Of a DNA stretch of 64,000 bases, positions 55,972-64,000 are shown in pieces. Location: the NCBI RefSeq assembly GCF_025149465.1, contig NZ_CP102275.1, positions 1,302,001 through 1,366,000 of the forward strand. The letters run 5' to 3'. Numbering within the stretch: position 1 is the stretch's first letter; every line of letters begins with the position of its first letter. The DNA comes from Thomasclavelia spiroformis DSM 1552 (GTDB lineage Bacteria; Bacillota_I; Bacilli_A; Erysipelotrichales; Coprobacillaceae). The position numbers were made by a program, and so were the translations under genes. A model generated the notes under the pieces. That model was not told the origin of the DNA. It worked only from the letters and a program-made list of their open reading frames with translations, and did no database searches.

Positions 55972-55998
55972 TATAAACTTTTTACCCTAATTTTTATA

Positions 55999-56030
55999 AA
56001 AATAAAAATGTCTCATTAAATAAGACATTT
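55999..56030 (-). terminator. Terminator of the C_GCAxxG_C_C gene
   Basis: Minus-strand stem AAATGTCT/AGACATTTT followed by TATTTTTATAAA, ending the proB-proA-side genes before the marR promoter. Confidence 0.7.
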
Positions 56031-56035
56031 TTCAT

Positions 56036-56455
56036 TTAATCAATCAAATATTTTTCTAATAATCTAACAACTTCTTCAATTAAATCATCACAAGTAGCAC
56101 GATTAACTTCTTTATCAGTTTTTCTAATTCCTAATAATTCTCCACAAATAACCGAACCATGAGATGCTTCAAATTCTTTACATAAAGCAGAGACTTTTTC
56201 ATTAACAAATTTCTTTTGTTTAACATCTGCTTCACCTTTACCATATTTTAAACCAAGTGCCATAGCTCCACCTGTTAAAGTACCACAAATCTCACGAGTC
56301 ATTCCAACTCCACCTCCAAAGCCATAGGCAATCGTCATTGCTTGATCCATTTCTAAATCAAATAAATCAACATAAGCTCCTAATACTGCTTGAGCACAAT
56401 TATAACCCATATGATGTAAATCATATGCTTTTTTTACTCTTTCTTCAATATTCAT
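56036..56455 (-). CDS. C_GCAxxG_C_C family protein
   Basis: 139 residues with the family pattern: NCAQAVLGAY (Cys near 20), GFGGGVGMTREICGTLTGGAMALGL, then VSALCKEFEASHGSVICGELLG and RATCDDLIEE. These proteins have four or five spaced Cys and are thought to bind metal or be redox-active, but no function is established. It follows proA by 26 bp on the same strand. Confidence 0.9.
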   Translation of the reverse strand: MNIEERVKKAYDLHHMGYNCAQAVLGAYVDLFDLEMDQAMTIAYGFGGGVGMTREICGTLTGGAMALGLKYGKGEADVKQKKFVNEKVSALCKEFEASHGSVICGELLGIRKTDKEVNRATCDDLIEEVVRLLEKYLID

Positions 56456-56481
56456 TTTTATTCCTCTTTCTTATAAAATAT

Positions 56482-57708
56482 TTATCTAATTTGTCCTTTA
56501 CCATAAATCAAATACTTAGTTGATGTCATTTCTTGCAAGCCAATTGGTCCTCGAGCATGTAATTTTTGAGTACTTATTCCTACTTCAGCTCCAAAGCCAA
56601 ATTCTCCCCCATCGCTAAAGCGTGTTGAAGCATTATGATAAACACATGCTGAATCTAAAGAATCCATAAAATACTTGGCTGTAGTATCATTATTAGTAAT
56701 GATACTTTCTGAATGTTTAGTTGAGTAACTATAAATATGTTCAATTGCTTCATCAATATCTTTAACTACTTTAAAATTACAAATATAATCGTCATATTCT
56801 GTAGCATAATTTTGTTCTAATGCTAATTGCCCATCTAAATATTTTAATGTTTCAATGTCCCCATATATTTTTATATTTTTAAATGGTTCCTTTATTTTCA
56901 TTAAAAATTCAGTTGCAATATCTTGATGAACTAAAATTGTTTCAATAGCATTACATACTGATGGTCGTGAAATTTTTGCATTGATTGCAATTTCTACTGC
57001 CATATCAAGATTAGCTTCTTTATCAATATATAAATGACATATTCCGGCACCTGTTTCAATTACTGGTACTGTTGCATTATTAACAACATATTGAATCAAT
57101 CCAGCTCCACCTCTAGGAATAACTACATCAACATAGTTATTTGACCTAATAATCTCACTTACAATAGAACGATCAGTATTTTCAATTAATGTAACAACAT
57201 TATCTGGTAAAATATCTCTAATTGCCATATTAATTACATTTATTAAAGCAATATTAGAATGAATCGCTTCTTTTCCACCTTTTAAAACACAAACATTGTT
57301 CGTTTTTATACAAATTGAAGCAATATCTACTGTAACATTTGGTCTTGATTCATAAATTGTTGCAACAACTCCAATAGGAATTCTAATTTGTTTAATATCC
57401 AATCCATTTGGTCGTTTTATCTCTCGAACGACTTCACCAATACAATCTTTTAAATCAGCAACTTTTTCAACATCTTTAGCCATTGCTTCAATTCGCTGTT
57501 TTGTCAGTAATAAACGATCAATCATCGCTGATGATATACCATTTGCTTTCGCATTATTAATATCTTTAGCATTTTCAGCTAAAATATATTCGATATTTTC
57601 AAGTAATCCTTTACTAATTGCATCTAAAGCATTCATTTTTGTATATTTATCAACTTTTTGCATTTGACGACAAGCTAATTTTGCTAGTTTTAATTGATCT
57701 TCAATCAT
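56482..57708 (-). CDS. proA: Gamma-glutamyl phosphate reductase
   Basis: Second step of proline synthesis: gamma-glutamyl phosphate to glutamate semialdehyde with NADPH. The 408 residues have IGVVATIYESRPNVTVDIA, CVLKGGKEA, VIPRGGAGLIQYV, the catalytic Cys in SRPSVCNAIETILVH, and STRFSDGGEFGFGAEVGIST. It overlaps proB by 8 bp, so the two are coupled. Confidence 0.97.
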   Translation of the reverse strand: MIEDQLKLAKLACRQMQKVDKYTKMNALDAISKGLLENIEYILAENAKDINNAKANGISSAMIDRLLLTKQRIEAMAKDVEKVADLKDCIGEVVREIKRPNGLDIKQIRIPIGVVATIYESRPNVTVDIASICIKTNNVCVLKGGKEAIHSNIALINVINMAIRDILPDNVVTLIENTDRSIVSEIIRSNNYVDVVIPRGGAGLIQYVVNNATVPVIETGAGICHLYIDKEANLDMAVEIAINAKISRPSVCNAIETILVHQDIATEFLMKIKEPFKNIKIYGDIETLKYLDGQLALEQNYATEYDDYICNFKVVKDIDEAIEHIYSYSTKHSESIITNNDTTAKYFMDSLDSACVYHNASTRFSDGGEFGFGAEVGISTQKLHARGPIGLQEMTSTKYLIYGKGQIR

Positions 57709-58840
57709 TATTTTTCACCCCTTCTACTAAAACCAAATTGTTCGCATGAACGATTTCATCATAATCTTTATAATTTAATATACTTTCAATTTCACTAGTA
57801 TTTAACCCTTTAATCAATTTAATTTCATCACTTGAATAATTAACCATTCCTCGCGCTAGTAAATTATCTTCTTCATCAACAATATCAACAATTTGAGAAA
57901 TTAAAAAATTTCCCGTAACATCAATAATTCCTTTAGGTAATAAACTGCTATGATTATTTACAAGTGCATTTTTCGCTCCAGTGTCAACAATAATTTTACC
58001 TTTAGGCATACTACGATACATGATCCAATGCTCTCGAGCACTTAACTTTCTACCTACATCACCATTAAAATATGTACCAACGTCTTGTCCATTCAATAAA
58101 TCAACCAAAACATTTTCTTTACTACCATTAACAATTGCCATTGCACAACCATAATCGTTGCACACTTTTGCAGCTTTGATCTTTGTAACCATTCCTCCGG
58201 TACCTACTTTACTAGAAGCATCTTTAGCCATATTTTCAATTTCACTAGTAATACCATTAACATCACAAATCAATTTAGCATCTTTGTTAGTATGTGGATT
58301 ATCATCATATAAACCATCAATATCACTAACTAAAATAACCATATCAGCATCTACAGCTGGAACAATCAATGATGCTAAAGTATCATTATCACCAACTTTT
58401 ATTTCATCAACCGCTAAAGTATCATTTTCATTAATAATTGGTACTGCATCATATTTAATTAATGCTTGTAGTGCATGGTTAAAATTCATTAAACGCTTAC
58501 GGTCATCAAAATCATCATGATTTAATAAAATTTGTGCACATTTTAAATCAAATAAACTAAATAAATCTTCATATATTTGCATTAATGAAGCTTGACCAAT
58601 TGCTGCTAATGCTTGTTTTTCAGGAATTGTTTGGGGACGTTCAGTAAGATTCATAATATGAACCCCTGCATTAATTGCTCCACTACTGACTAACGTAATT
58701 TTAATTCCTTTACGCTTTATTTGAGCAATCTGCCAAATCAAATTTAATATCTTTTCCTTATTGATATTGCCTTCATCATCACATAGCGATGATGAACCAA
58801 TTTTAATAATCAAACTTTTTACTTTACTTAAATCCCTCAT
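57701..58840 (-). CDS. proB: Glutamate 5-kinase
   Basis: First step of proline synthesis; phosphorylates glutamate. From the ATG at 58840 (with AGGAGGAAAAGTT upstream) it has 379 residues: LIIKIGSSSLCDDEG, VSSGAINAG, INENDTLAVDEIKVGDNDTLAS and GTGGMVTKIKAA. A C-terminal PUA domain (about 285-370) gives the long two-domain form that is usually proline-inhibited. An in-frame start 57 bp upstream lacks a ribosome site. Confidence 0.96.
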   Translation of the reverse strand: MRDLSKVKSLIIKIGSSSLCDDEGNINKEKILNLIWQIAQIKRKGIKITLVSSGAINAGVHIMNLTERPQTIPEKQALAAIGQASLMQIYEDLFSLFDLKCAQILLNHDDFDDRKRLMNFNHALQALIKYDAVPIINENDTLAVDEIKVGDNDTLASLIVPAVDADMVILVSDIDGLYDDNPHTNKDAKLICDVNGITSEIENMAKDASSKVGTGGMVTKIKAAKVCNDYGCAMAIVNGSKENVLVDLLNGQDVGTYFNGDVGRKLSAREHWIMYRSMPKGKIIVDTGAKNALVNNHSSLLPKGIIDVTGNFLISQIVDIVDEEDNLLARGMVNYSSDEIKLIKGLNTSEIESILNYKDYDEIVHANNLVLVEGVKNND

Positions 58841-58919
58841 AACTTTTCCTCCTGCAATTTCCTTAATTATACAAGTTTTATAGTCACATAACAACATTAA
58901 AGCCGTGTTATTTTAATAA

Positions 58920-60188
58920 TTAACAATCCATCATAATCTTGATAATTTCTTTATCCGTTTCTTTCATTCCAATTTTACCAAGACGGGCTACATTACGAAT
59001 CGTATTTTCAACTCCTTTGATAACAATTCCATCACCATCTTTAAACTCTTGCCCTTCTAAATACATTTTATAACCTAAAATCCCTGCGTCAACACTTGCA
59101 GCAATTTTCGCAGCACAAGAAGATTTTGCACCATCACAAATTATTCCCGAAGTAATTGCAAGAGAATTTACAAGCGTATGAGCAATACACTGATAATCAC
59201 CGCCATGTAAAAACGCAATACCACTACCAGCAGCACATCCAGCACTTACTGCTCCACAATATGCTGATAAACGCCCAATTCCATTTTTTTGATGAATTGC
59301 GATTAAATTAGCTAAAACTAAAGCACGATATAATTTTTCATCACTAACATTTAAAGCCTTAGCATATTCAACGATTGGTAAAGTTATTGTTATTCCCTGA
59401 TTTCCACTACCAGAATTTATCACTACTGGAAGTTCACAGCCACTCATTCTTGCATCACTACCAGCCGCTGCCATAGCTTTTGCCTTTGTAGCTGTATCAT
59501 TTCCACTTTTTAATAATACACTACCAATATTAGCACCATAATTATTAATAATTCCTTCATTTGCAATTTTACTATTGTAGTCAATTTGACGTTTAATTAC
59601 CTCTTTAATGTCATCAATTTTTACAAGACAAGCAAATTCATAAATATCAGCGACATTTAATTCATCATAATTTAAAACAATTTTATCATTGAATTTCTGA
59701 TTTTCTTTTGAAAAAAGAATCTCATTATCTTTTTCAATTAAAATAATATTAGTATGCGAATCGACAATTCGTACACTTGCGTAATGATTACTTTCAAATA
59801 ATGTAATTTTTATATCTAAAATATATTCACTATCTAGTGGTTTGATTTCAATACAATCTCTTTTTAAGAATTCATTGATTGCAGCAATTTCTTCGTCTTT
59901 AACATCAGCAATTACTTCTAATAACTTATTTGTATTTCCCGCAACAATTCCAGCTGCTACAGCTGCCTCAATTCCTTTTAAACCATTAGTATTAGGAACA
60001 ACTACACTTTTTACATTTTTAATAATATTACCACTTACTTCAACTAAACATCTCTCTGGCATTTTATTTAAAATATCATGAGCTTTACTAGCACAATATG
60101 ATAAAGCAATTGGTTCTGTACATCCCATTGCAGGAACAAGCTCCTCTTTTAGTATTTGAATATACGTTTGATATTTAATATTGTTCAT
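58920..60188 (-). CDS. L-cysteine desulfidase/serine dehydratase alpha family (UPF0597, CyuA-like)
   Basis: 422 residues. Cys in PAMGCTEPIALSYC, the pair AYCGAVSAGCAAGSG and GIICDGAKSSCAAK would hold an iron-sulfur cluster as in CyuA/CdsB, which convert L-cysteine to pyruvate, ammonia and sulfide in anaerobes. GNQGITITLP is the family's conserved central motif. The start is the ATG at 60188; a TTG 12 bp upstream touches the ribosome site. It is read divergently from asnA. Confidence 0.85.
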   Translation of the reverse strand: MNNIKYQTYIQILKEELVPAMGCTEPIALSYCASKAHDILNKMPERCLVEVSGNIIKNVKSVVVPNTNGLKGIEAAVAAGIVAGNTNKLLEVIADVKDEEIAAINEFLKRDCIEIKPLDSEYILDIKITLFESNHYASVRIVDSHTNIILIEKDNEILFSKENQKFNDKIVLNYDELNVADIYEFACLVKIDDIKEVIKRQIDYNSKIANEGIINNYGANIGSVLLKSGNDTATKAKAMAAAGSDARMSGCELPVVINSGSGNQGITITLPIVEYAKALNVSDEKLYRALVLANLIAIHQKNGIGRLSAYCGAVSAGCAAGSGIAFLHGGDYQCIAHTLVNSLAITSGIICDGAKSSCAAKIAASVDAGILGYKMYLEGQEFKDGDGIVIKGVENTIRNVARLGKIGMKETDKEIIKIMMDC

Positions 60189-60267
60189 TATTTTATACAA
60201 TCCTTTCTATTTTTACTAACATAATCTATTTTACCATAAATCTTAACAAAATTACTCAATTTTCTTA

Positions 60268-60297
60268 TTGTATCATGACATTCTAACGTGTTACAAT
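60268..60297 (+). promoter_or_regulatory. Probable asnA promoter
   Basis: TTGTAT, 18-bp spacer and TACAAT on the plus strand, about 35 bp upstream of asnA. The match is moderate. Confidence 0.4.
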
Positions 60298-60331
60298 GTA
60301 GAAAAATGATTAAAGGAGATATATTGTTACA

Positions 60332-61339
60332 ATGAAATTAATTATACCTGAAAATTATGATCCCGTACTAAATTTACGACAAACACAAGAGGCAATTAAA
60401 TATATTCGTGATACTTTTCAAAAAGAAATTGGAAGAGCTTTACAGCTTTCTAGAATTTCAGCCCCTTTGTTTGTTCCAAAAAGCAGTGGATTAAACGATA
60501 ATTTAAATGGTGTAGAAACACCTGTTTCATTTATCATTCCACAAATGCCAAATGAAGAAATCGAAGTAGTTCATTCACTTGCTAAATGGAAAAGAATGGC
60601 TTTAAAAAAATATGGTTTCAAAATGCATGAAGGTCTATATACAAATATGAATGCCATTAGAAAAGATGAAGAAGTTGATAACTTGCATTCATATTATGTT
60701 GATCAATGGGATTGGGAAAAAATTATTTCTAAAGAAGAAAGAAATGAAGAAACATTAAAACGTCATGTTTTAAAAATATTTAAAGTTATAAAACATATGG
60801 AACATGAAGTATGGTACAAATATCCCCATGCTGTAAATAGATTACCAGATAAAATACATTTTTTCACATCACAAGAATTAGAAGATCGTTATCCTGATTT
60901 AACACCTACTGAACGTGAAACTGCAATGTGCAAAGAATACGGATGTATCTTTGTAATGGGGGTTGGAAAAAAACTTAAAAGTGGTATTAAACATGATGGA
61001 CGTGCTCCAGATTATGATGATTGGGATTTAAATGGTGATATTTTATTCTGGTTTGAACCACTTAAATGCGCTTTAGAAATTTCATCAATGGGGATTCGTG
61101 TAGATGAAGATAGTCTAGTTAAACAATTAGAAACAGAAAATTGTTTAGATCGTTTACAATTACCATATCATCAACAAATTATGAATAAAGAATTACCATA
61201 CACTATTGGTGGTGGTATCGGTCAATCAAGATTATGTATGCTATTACTTAAAAAAGCTCACGTTGGTGAAGTTCAAGCAAGTATTTGGCCTCAAGAAATG
61301 ATTGATGAATGTAGTAAACATAACATTAATTTATTATAG
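60332..61339 (+). CDS. asnA: Aspartate--ammonia ligase (asparagine synthetase A)
   Basis: Makes asparagine from aspartate, ammonia and ATP; its class II aaRS-like fold is ammonia-dependent. 335 residues: [68 protein letters not shown] and [23 protein letters not shown] lies 13 nt before the ATG. It is one of the few plus-strand genes here and is followed by a terminator. Confidence 0.97.
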   Translation: MKLIIPENYDPVLNLRQTQEAIKYIRDTFQKEIGRALQLSRISAPLFVPKSSGLNDNLNGVETPVSFIIPQMPNEEIEVVHSLAKWKRMALKKYGFKMHEGLYTNMNAIRKDEEVDNLHSYYVDQWDWEKIISKEERNEETLKRHVLKIFKVIKHMEHEVWYKYPHAVNRLPDKIHFFTSQELEDRYPDLTPTERETAMCKEYGCIFVMGVGKKLKSGIKHDGRAPDYDDWDLNGDILFWFEPLKCALEISSMGIRVDEDSLVKQLETENCLDRLQLPYHQQIMNKELPYTIGGGIGQSRLCMLLLKKAHVGEVQASIWPQEMIDECSKHNINLL

Positions 61340-61425
61340 TTATAAATACTCAATAACATAATACATAAACCAAAATAAATAAAAATAGAGATATTAGCCC
61401 TTTCTTATTTTAAGGCAGAATATTA

Positions 61426-61482
61426 AAAAGAGACTTCTTAAACGATTGATAAATACAATCATTTTCGAAATCTCTTTTTTTA
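61426..61482 (+). terminator. Terminator of asnA
   Basis: Long hairpin with AAAAGAGA/TCTCTTTT outer and GATTG/CAATC inner stems, followed by TTTTATT on the plus strand. Confidence 0.7.
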
Positions 61483-62121
61483 TTATCCATTATCGAGTAA
61501 GAACCATTATAATATCTCATCTTTTTTATCATATGCTATCATTATCTCCTTATGCTTTAATATTTATATTCATAAAAAATTTTGTAAATATAAAATCAAT
61601 TTCAATATTATAATATTATTAAAAATATTTATTTCTTTATCTATCAGGATATATATAGTAATATAACTAAAATATGATTTAGATACAATATAAAAATAAG
61701 TATGAAGTATTATAATCCAACATTATTAAAATATATATGTTCCCTTATACAAGGGTTACAATTATTACTAATGAAAAAGCAAATGTTTCTATATAATAAA
61801 TATGACACTTAAAAAATAATCCATCAGCATACATATATATGCATATTTTTGAATAATTTCTATTAACAAATTATTTAAAAAAGATTTCAAAGAAAAACAA
61901 AAGAAAATATACATACTAGGTAGGATAATTTTACCAGATTCCTTCATTTAATAAGATATTTTCTAAGAAAACCTCACTTACAACTCATCTAAAACCAAAA
62001 AAATTTTGCTCATTCTACTTACTAAAAAAATATTCGACAAGTTAAACAAAAAATTATAGTGTACTTTAATTATATGCCTTGTAAAATACAATATCAGTAC
62101 TGTATTTTTTCTAGTTTACAT

Positions 62122-62164
62122 AAACAAAAACCAGAAATTATATCGATAGATAGTAATTTCTGGT
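62122..62164 (-). terminator. Terminator of the RiPP operon
   Basis: Minus-strand 11-bp stem ACCAGAAATTA/TAATTTCTGGT followed by TTTTGTTTA, about 50 bp after the precursor peptide gene. Confidence 0.75.
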
Positions 62165-62214
62165 CAAAATAAAGTCATCTTAACTTAATAATATTAAGAT
62201 AAATTTTTACTCAA

Positions 62215-62322
62215 TTAATAGTTAATAAACATTACAGTTTGAGTATACCAAGGACACCAACAAGATCCTAAAGCAACAGTTTCTTGTTTTTTATTTTCAA
62301 CAATTACCTTAACTTCTTCCAT
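62215..62322 (-). CDS. Candidate RiPP precursor peptide with CWCPW core
   Basis: 35-residue peptide with a very strong ribosome site (AAGGAGGGGAG) 4 nt before the ATG. The first about 18 residues are charged and leader-like. The last 17, GSCWCPWYTQTVMFINY, have two Cys, two Trp, two Tyr and no charge. It follows a radical SAM/SPASM gene by 36 bp on the same strand and is the last gene before a terminator. That is the layout of a ribosomally made, radical-SAM-modified peptide. The leader end ETVALGSC weakly recalls CLI_3235-type Cys-rich precursors, but the core does not match any family I know. Confidence 0.75.
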   Translation of the reverse strand: MEEVKVIVENKKQETVALGSCWCPWYTQTVMFINY

Positions 62323-62358
62323 GATTCTCCCCTCCTTCCTTTTTATTAACAAACCAAA

Positions 62359-63882
62359 TCAATTATCAATTGATTTGATAATGTTCACAAGCAATTCAGG
62401 GTTATTTTCTAATAACTCATGGTAAATTATCAAGCAATCTTTCACAAAATTTTTCATTCTAATACAATCATTTCTCTTAGCGACTATATTAAATCCTTTT
62501 TCATCATAACAATTTGAAAAGCATGCTGGACACAATTTTGAAGCCCAACAATGTAAACAATCATTTTTAGACTGTTCTATATAATCATAATAATAATGTT
62601 TAATCAGTTCATCTTTATTGAAACCAGTTTCAACATTACCAATTGATGGTGAATGACCAATTTTTTCACAAACTTTAAATTCACCATTAGTTGTAATAAA
62701 AATTCTTTTTTGTCCTGGTATACAACAACCATTCATAGGAATTATACAACCAGGTGCTTGACTAATTCTACGATTATTAATCTTTATAATTAGCCTTCTA
62801 ATAGCTTGAACTGCGTAATCAAATGGATCAGTAGTCTTTAACGATTTTCTCAAAAAGAAATCCTTTATTGGTTCTGATAGCAATTTATTAGGATATTCAA
62901 TATTATCTTTAACTTCGTATGTTCCTGCCTTTACTTTGGTATTCTCACAATTAATTTCTTTTGGTAACCAATCTAATCCAGTAAAAAAATCATAAATTGC
63001 TTGCAATCTTTCATCTGTATATGGCGGACAAATTACCGTATAGATAGATAAACATCTTTTAGCTCTTTCCCCAAATGCATCTATCAAATTATGCAAACCT
63101 TCTATTGTTTTATCAAATGTACCTTCATCATTGATTGATACTCTAAAATTATCGTGAATATTCTTAGGACCATCTATACTACAAGTGATAGTACAATCTT
63201 CTAGATTAGCAAAAAAATGTGCTCTTTCTCTAGTCATCAAAGACAAGTTAGTTGTCAAAGCGTATTTGATTTTTAGTTTTTTGGGTTTATGTATATTCAC
63301 ATAATTTACAGTTTTTTCTATTAAATCAAATCGAACTAAAGGTTCACCTCCATAAAATCCTATAACTAATAAACCTTTAGCTAAAGGTAACATATAATCC
63401 AGAGCTTTTTTTATTATTTCCTCATTCATGTTTTTAGCAGAAAAATTTCTAAAATAATCACTTTGCTCATTATAAATACAATATTTACATCTAAAATTAC
63501 AATTTTCTGTTAATTCAAATACTATTTGTGTAACTATATCTGTTGAATGTTCTATAAATTCTCTATATCCATCATAAAATTGAAGATCTTTTTCATTAGA
63601 TAATATTTTAGTATTTTCTATTATTGCATTTACTTTTTCTATTTCTTTATCTAAATATTTATCATAAATATCTACACCATTTAATATATCATTTAAAATA
63701 TTATACTGTGTTGGTTCACATCTAAATACTTTCTCAGTCTTAGTATCATAAAAATACTTAGAATTAGATGTAGAAAAAGTAATACCTAAATTAGATAAAT
63801 TCAATATATTCCCCTCTTCCCATTTAAATAAAGTTTCCTTATCTATTATTATAAAATCTTTTTCAAATATTTCAATATCCAA
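62359..63882 (-). CDS. Radical SAM/SPASM peptide maturase (CcpM-like)
   Basis: 507 residues. An N-terminal about 120-residue region with SKYFYDTKTEKVFRC may bind the leader peptide. The radical SAM cluster is CNFRCKYC (Cys128, 132, 135), followed by GFYGGEPLVR and a TIM-barrel core with TCSIDGP. The C-terminal SPASM region has GCCIPGQ, FKVCEKIG and CLHCWASKLCPACFSNC, enough Cys for two auxiliary 4Fe-4S clusters. It would introduce thioether or other carbon-centred links into the peptide at 62215-62322. The only start is TTG at 63882, with no clear ribosome site and a TAA two codons upstream, so the true N-terminus is uncertain. Confidence 0.88.
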   Translation of the reverse strand: MDIEIFEKDFIIIDKETLFKWEEGNILNLSNLGITFSTSNSKYFYDTKTEKVFRCEPTQYNILNDILNGVDIYDKYLDKEIEKVNAIIENTKILSNEKDLQFYDGYREFIEHSTDIVTQIVFELTENCNFRCKYCIYNEQSDYFRNFSAKNMNEEIIKKALDYMLPLAKGLLVIGFYGGEPLVRFDLIEKTVNYVNIHKPKKLKIKYALTTNLSLMTRERAHFFANLEDCTITCSIDGPKNIHDNFRVSINDEGTFDKTIEGLHNLIDAFGERAKRCLSIYTVICPPYTDERLQAIYDFFTGLDWLPKEINCENTKVKAGTYEVKDNIEYPNKLLSEPIKDFFLRKSLKTTDPFDYAVQAIRRLIIKINNRRISQAPGCIIPMNGCCIPGQKRIFITTNGEFKVCEKIGHSPSIGNVETGFNKDELIKHYYYDYIEQSKNDCLHCWASKLCPACFSNCYDEKGFNIVAKRNDCIRMKNFVKDCLIIYHELLENNPELLVNIIKSIDN

Positions 63883-64000
63883 AAATTATAAGTTTAATAA
63901 TTTAAACATAAGTATTTAAAAATAAATATTTTTATCTACTTAATTTATTTATTTATTTTTAAATACTATTTTTTCAAATAATGATACTCTTAAAACAAAA
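63883..64000. other. AT-rich edge upstream of the maturase
   Basis: No gene seen. A short open frame ATG TTT AAA TTA TTA AAC TTA ending in TAA lies in phase with the maturase at about 63886-63909. The promoter of the RiPP operon is probably here or beyond the window edge. Confidence 0.35.

Larger units (their letters stand above)
61340..62214. other. Long AT-rich intergenic region
   Basis: It holds the asnA terminator (61426-61482) and the RiPP operon terminator (62122-62164). The rest is very AT-rich with small hairpins such as GTTCCCTTATACAAGGGTTAC near 61740 and AAATACA/TGTATTT near 62087. No gene with a ribosome site was found on either strand. Confidence 0.5.

Noticed and set aside
62074-62172. 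Plus-strand 32-codon frame MPCKIQYQYC... near the RiPP genes
   Set aside because: No ribosome site, and it overlaps the terminator hairpin of the RiPP operon.
1-64000. CRISPR arrays, tRNA and rRNA genes
   Set aside because: No regularly spaced repeats and no cloverleaf or rRNA-like sequence were seen in any intergenic gap.

Overview
The window is very AT-rich DNA from a low-GC member of the Bacillota. Gene content and order suggest a spore-forming, anaerobic gut member of the Erysipelotrichia (Coprobacillaceae/Thomasclavelia-like). The reasons are the compact ylq-rps-pol gene order, a Cse60-type sporulation protein, PolC, a radical SAM peptide maturase and C_GCAxxG_C_C and DUF1540 proteins. 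The assignment is an inference from gene content, not from a search.

Layout. 1-4.3 kb: end of an SSB-like gene, acpS, an unknown charged protein, a YtpR-type tRNA-binding protein, a thioredoxin, trmB, an rRNA pseudouridine synthase and a lipoprotein. 4.4-6.3 kb: a complete group IIC intron with its reverse transcriptase, sitting directly behind the terminator of a small DUF1540 gene. 6.5-33.7 kb: a long minus-strand housekeeping run for translation initiation and ribosome maturation (rbfA, infB, ylxQ, ylxR, nusA, rimP), replication (polC), envelope and isoprenoid synthesis (rseP, dxr, cdsA, uppS), translation (frr, pyrH, tsf, rpsB), DNA maintenance (xerC, topA, dprA, rnhB), and rbgA, lepB, rplS, trmD, rimM, khpA and rpsP. 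33.8-36.0 kb: a decayed Rpn-type nuclease gene split by an IS110 element. 36.4-37.2 kb: a DUF368 lipid-carrier transporter.

37.3-49.7 kb is a bacteriocin-type locus under an orphan LytTR response regulator. It holds two intact MacB-like ABC proteins, a third copy with a ruined ATPase, a small secreted protein, an ABC ATPase with a broken DUF1430 (lactococcin-972-type) membrane gene, a fossil of a second DUF1430 gene, and two unknown small membrane proteins. Two promoters with identical paired LytTR boxes read into the two halves, so the halves are probably one regulon.

49.7-55.9 kb: a MarR regulator and a heterodimeric ABC exporter. A second IS110 has separated them from what looks like their own promoter and operators, now at 55.93-55.97 kb. 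56-61.3 kb: a C_GCAxxG_C_C protein, proA, proB, a cysteine desulfidase-type enzyme and asnA. 62.2-63.9 kb: a radical SAM/SPASM enzyme followed by a 35-residue peptide gene with a CWCPW core. This is a probable RiPP system and the strongest candidate for something undescribed. No rRNA, tRNA or CRISPR array was seen.
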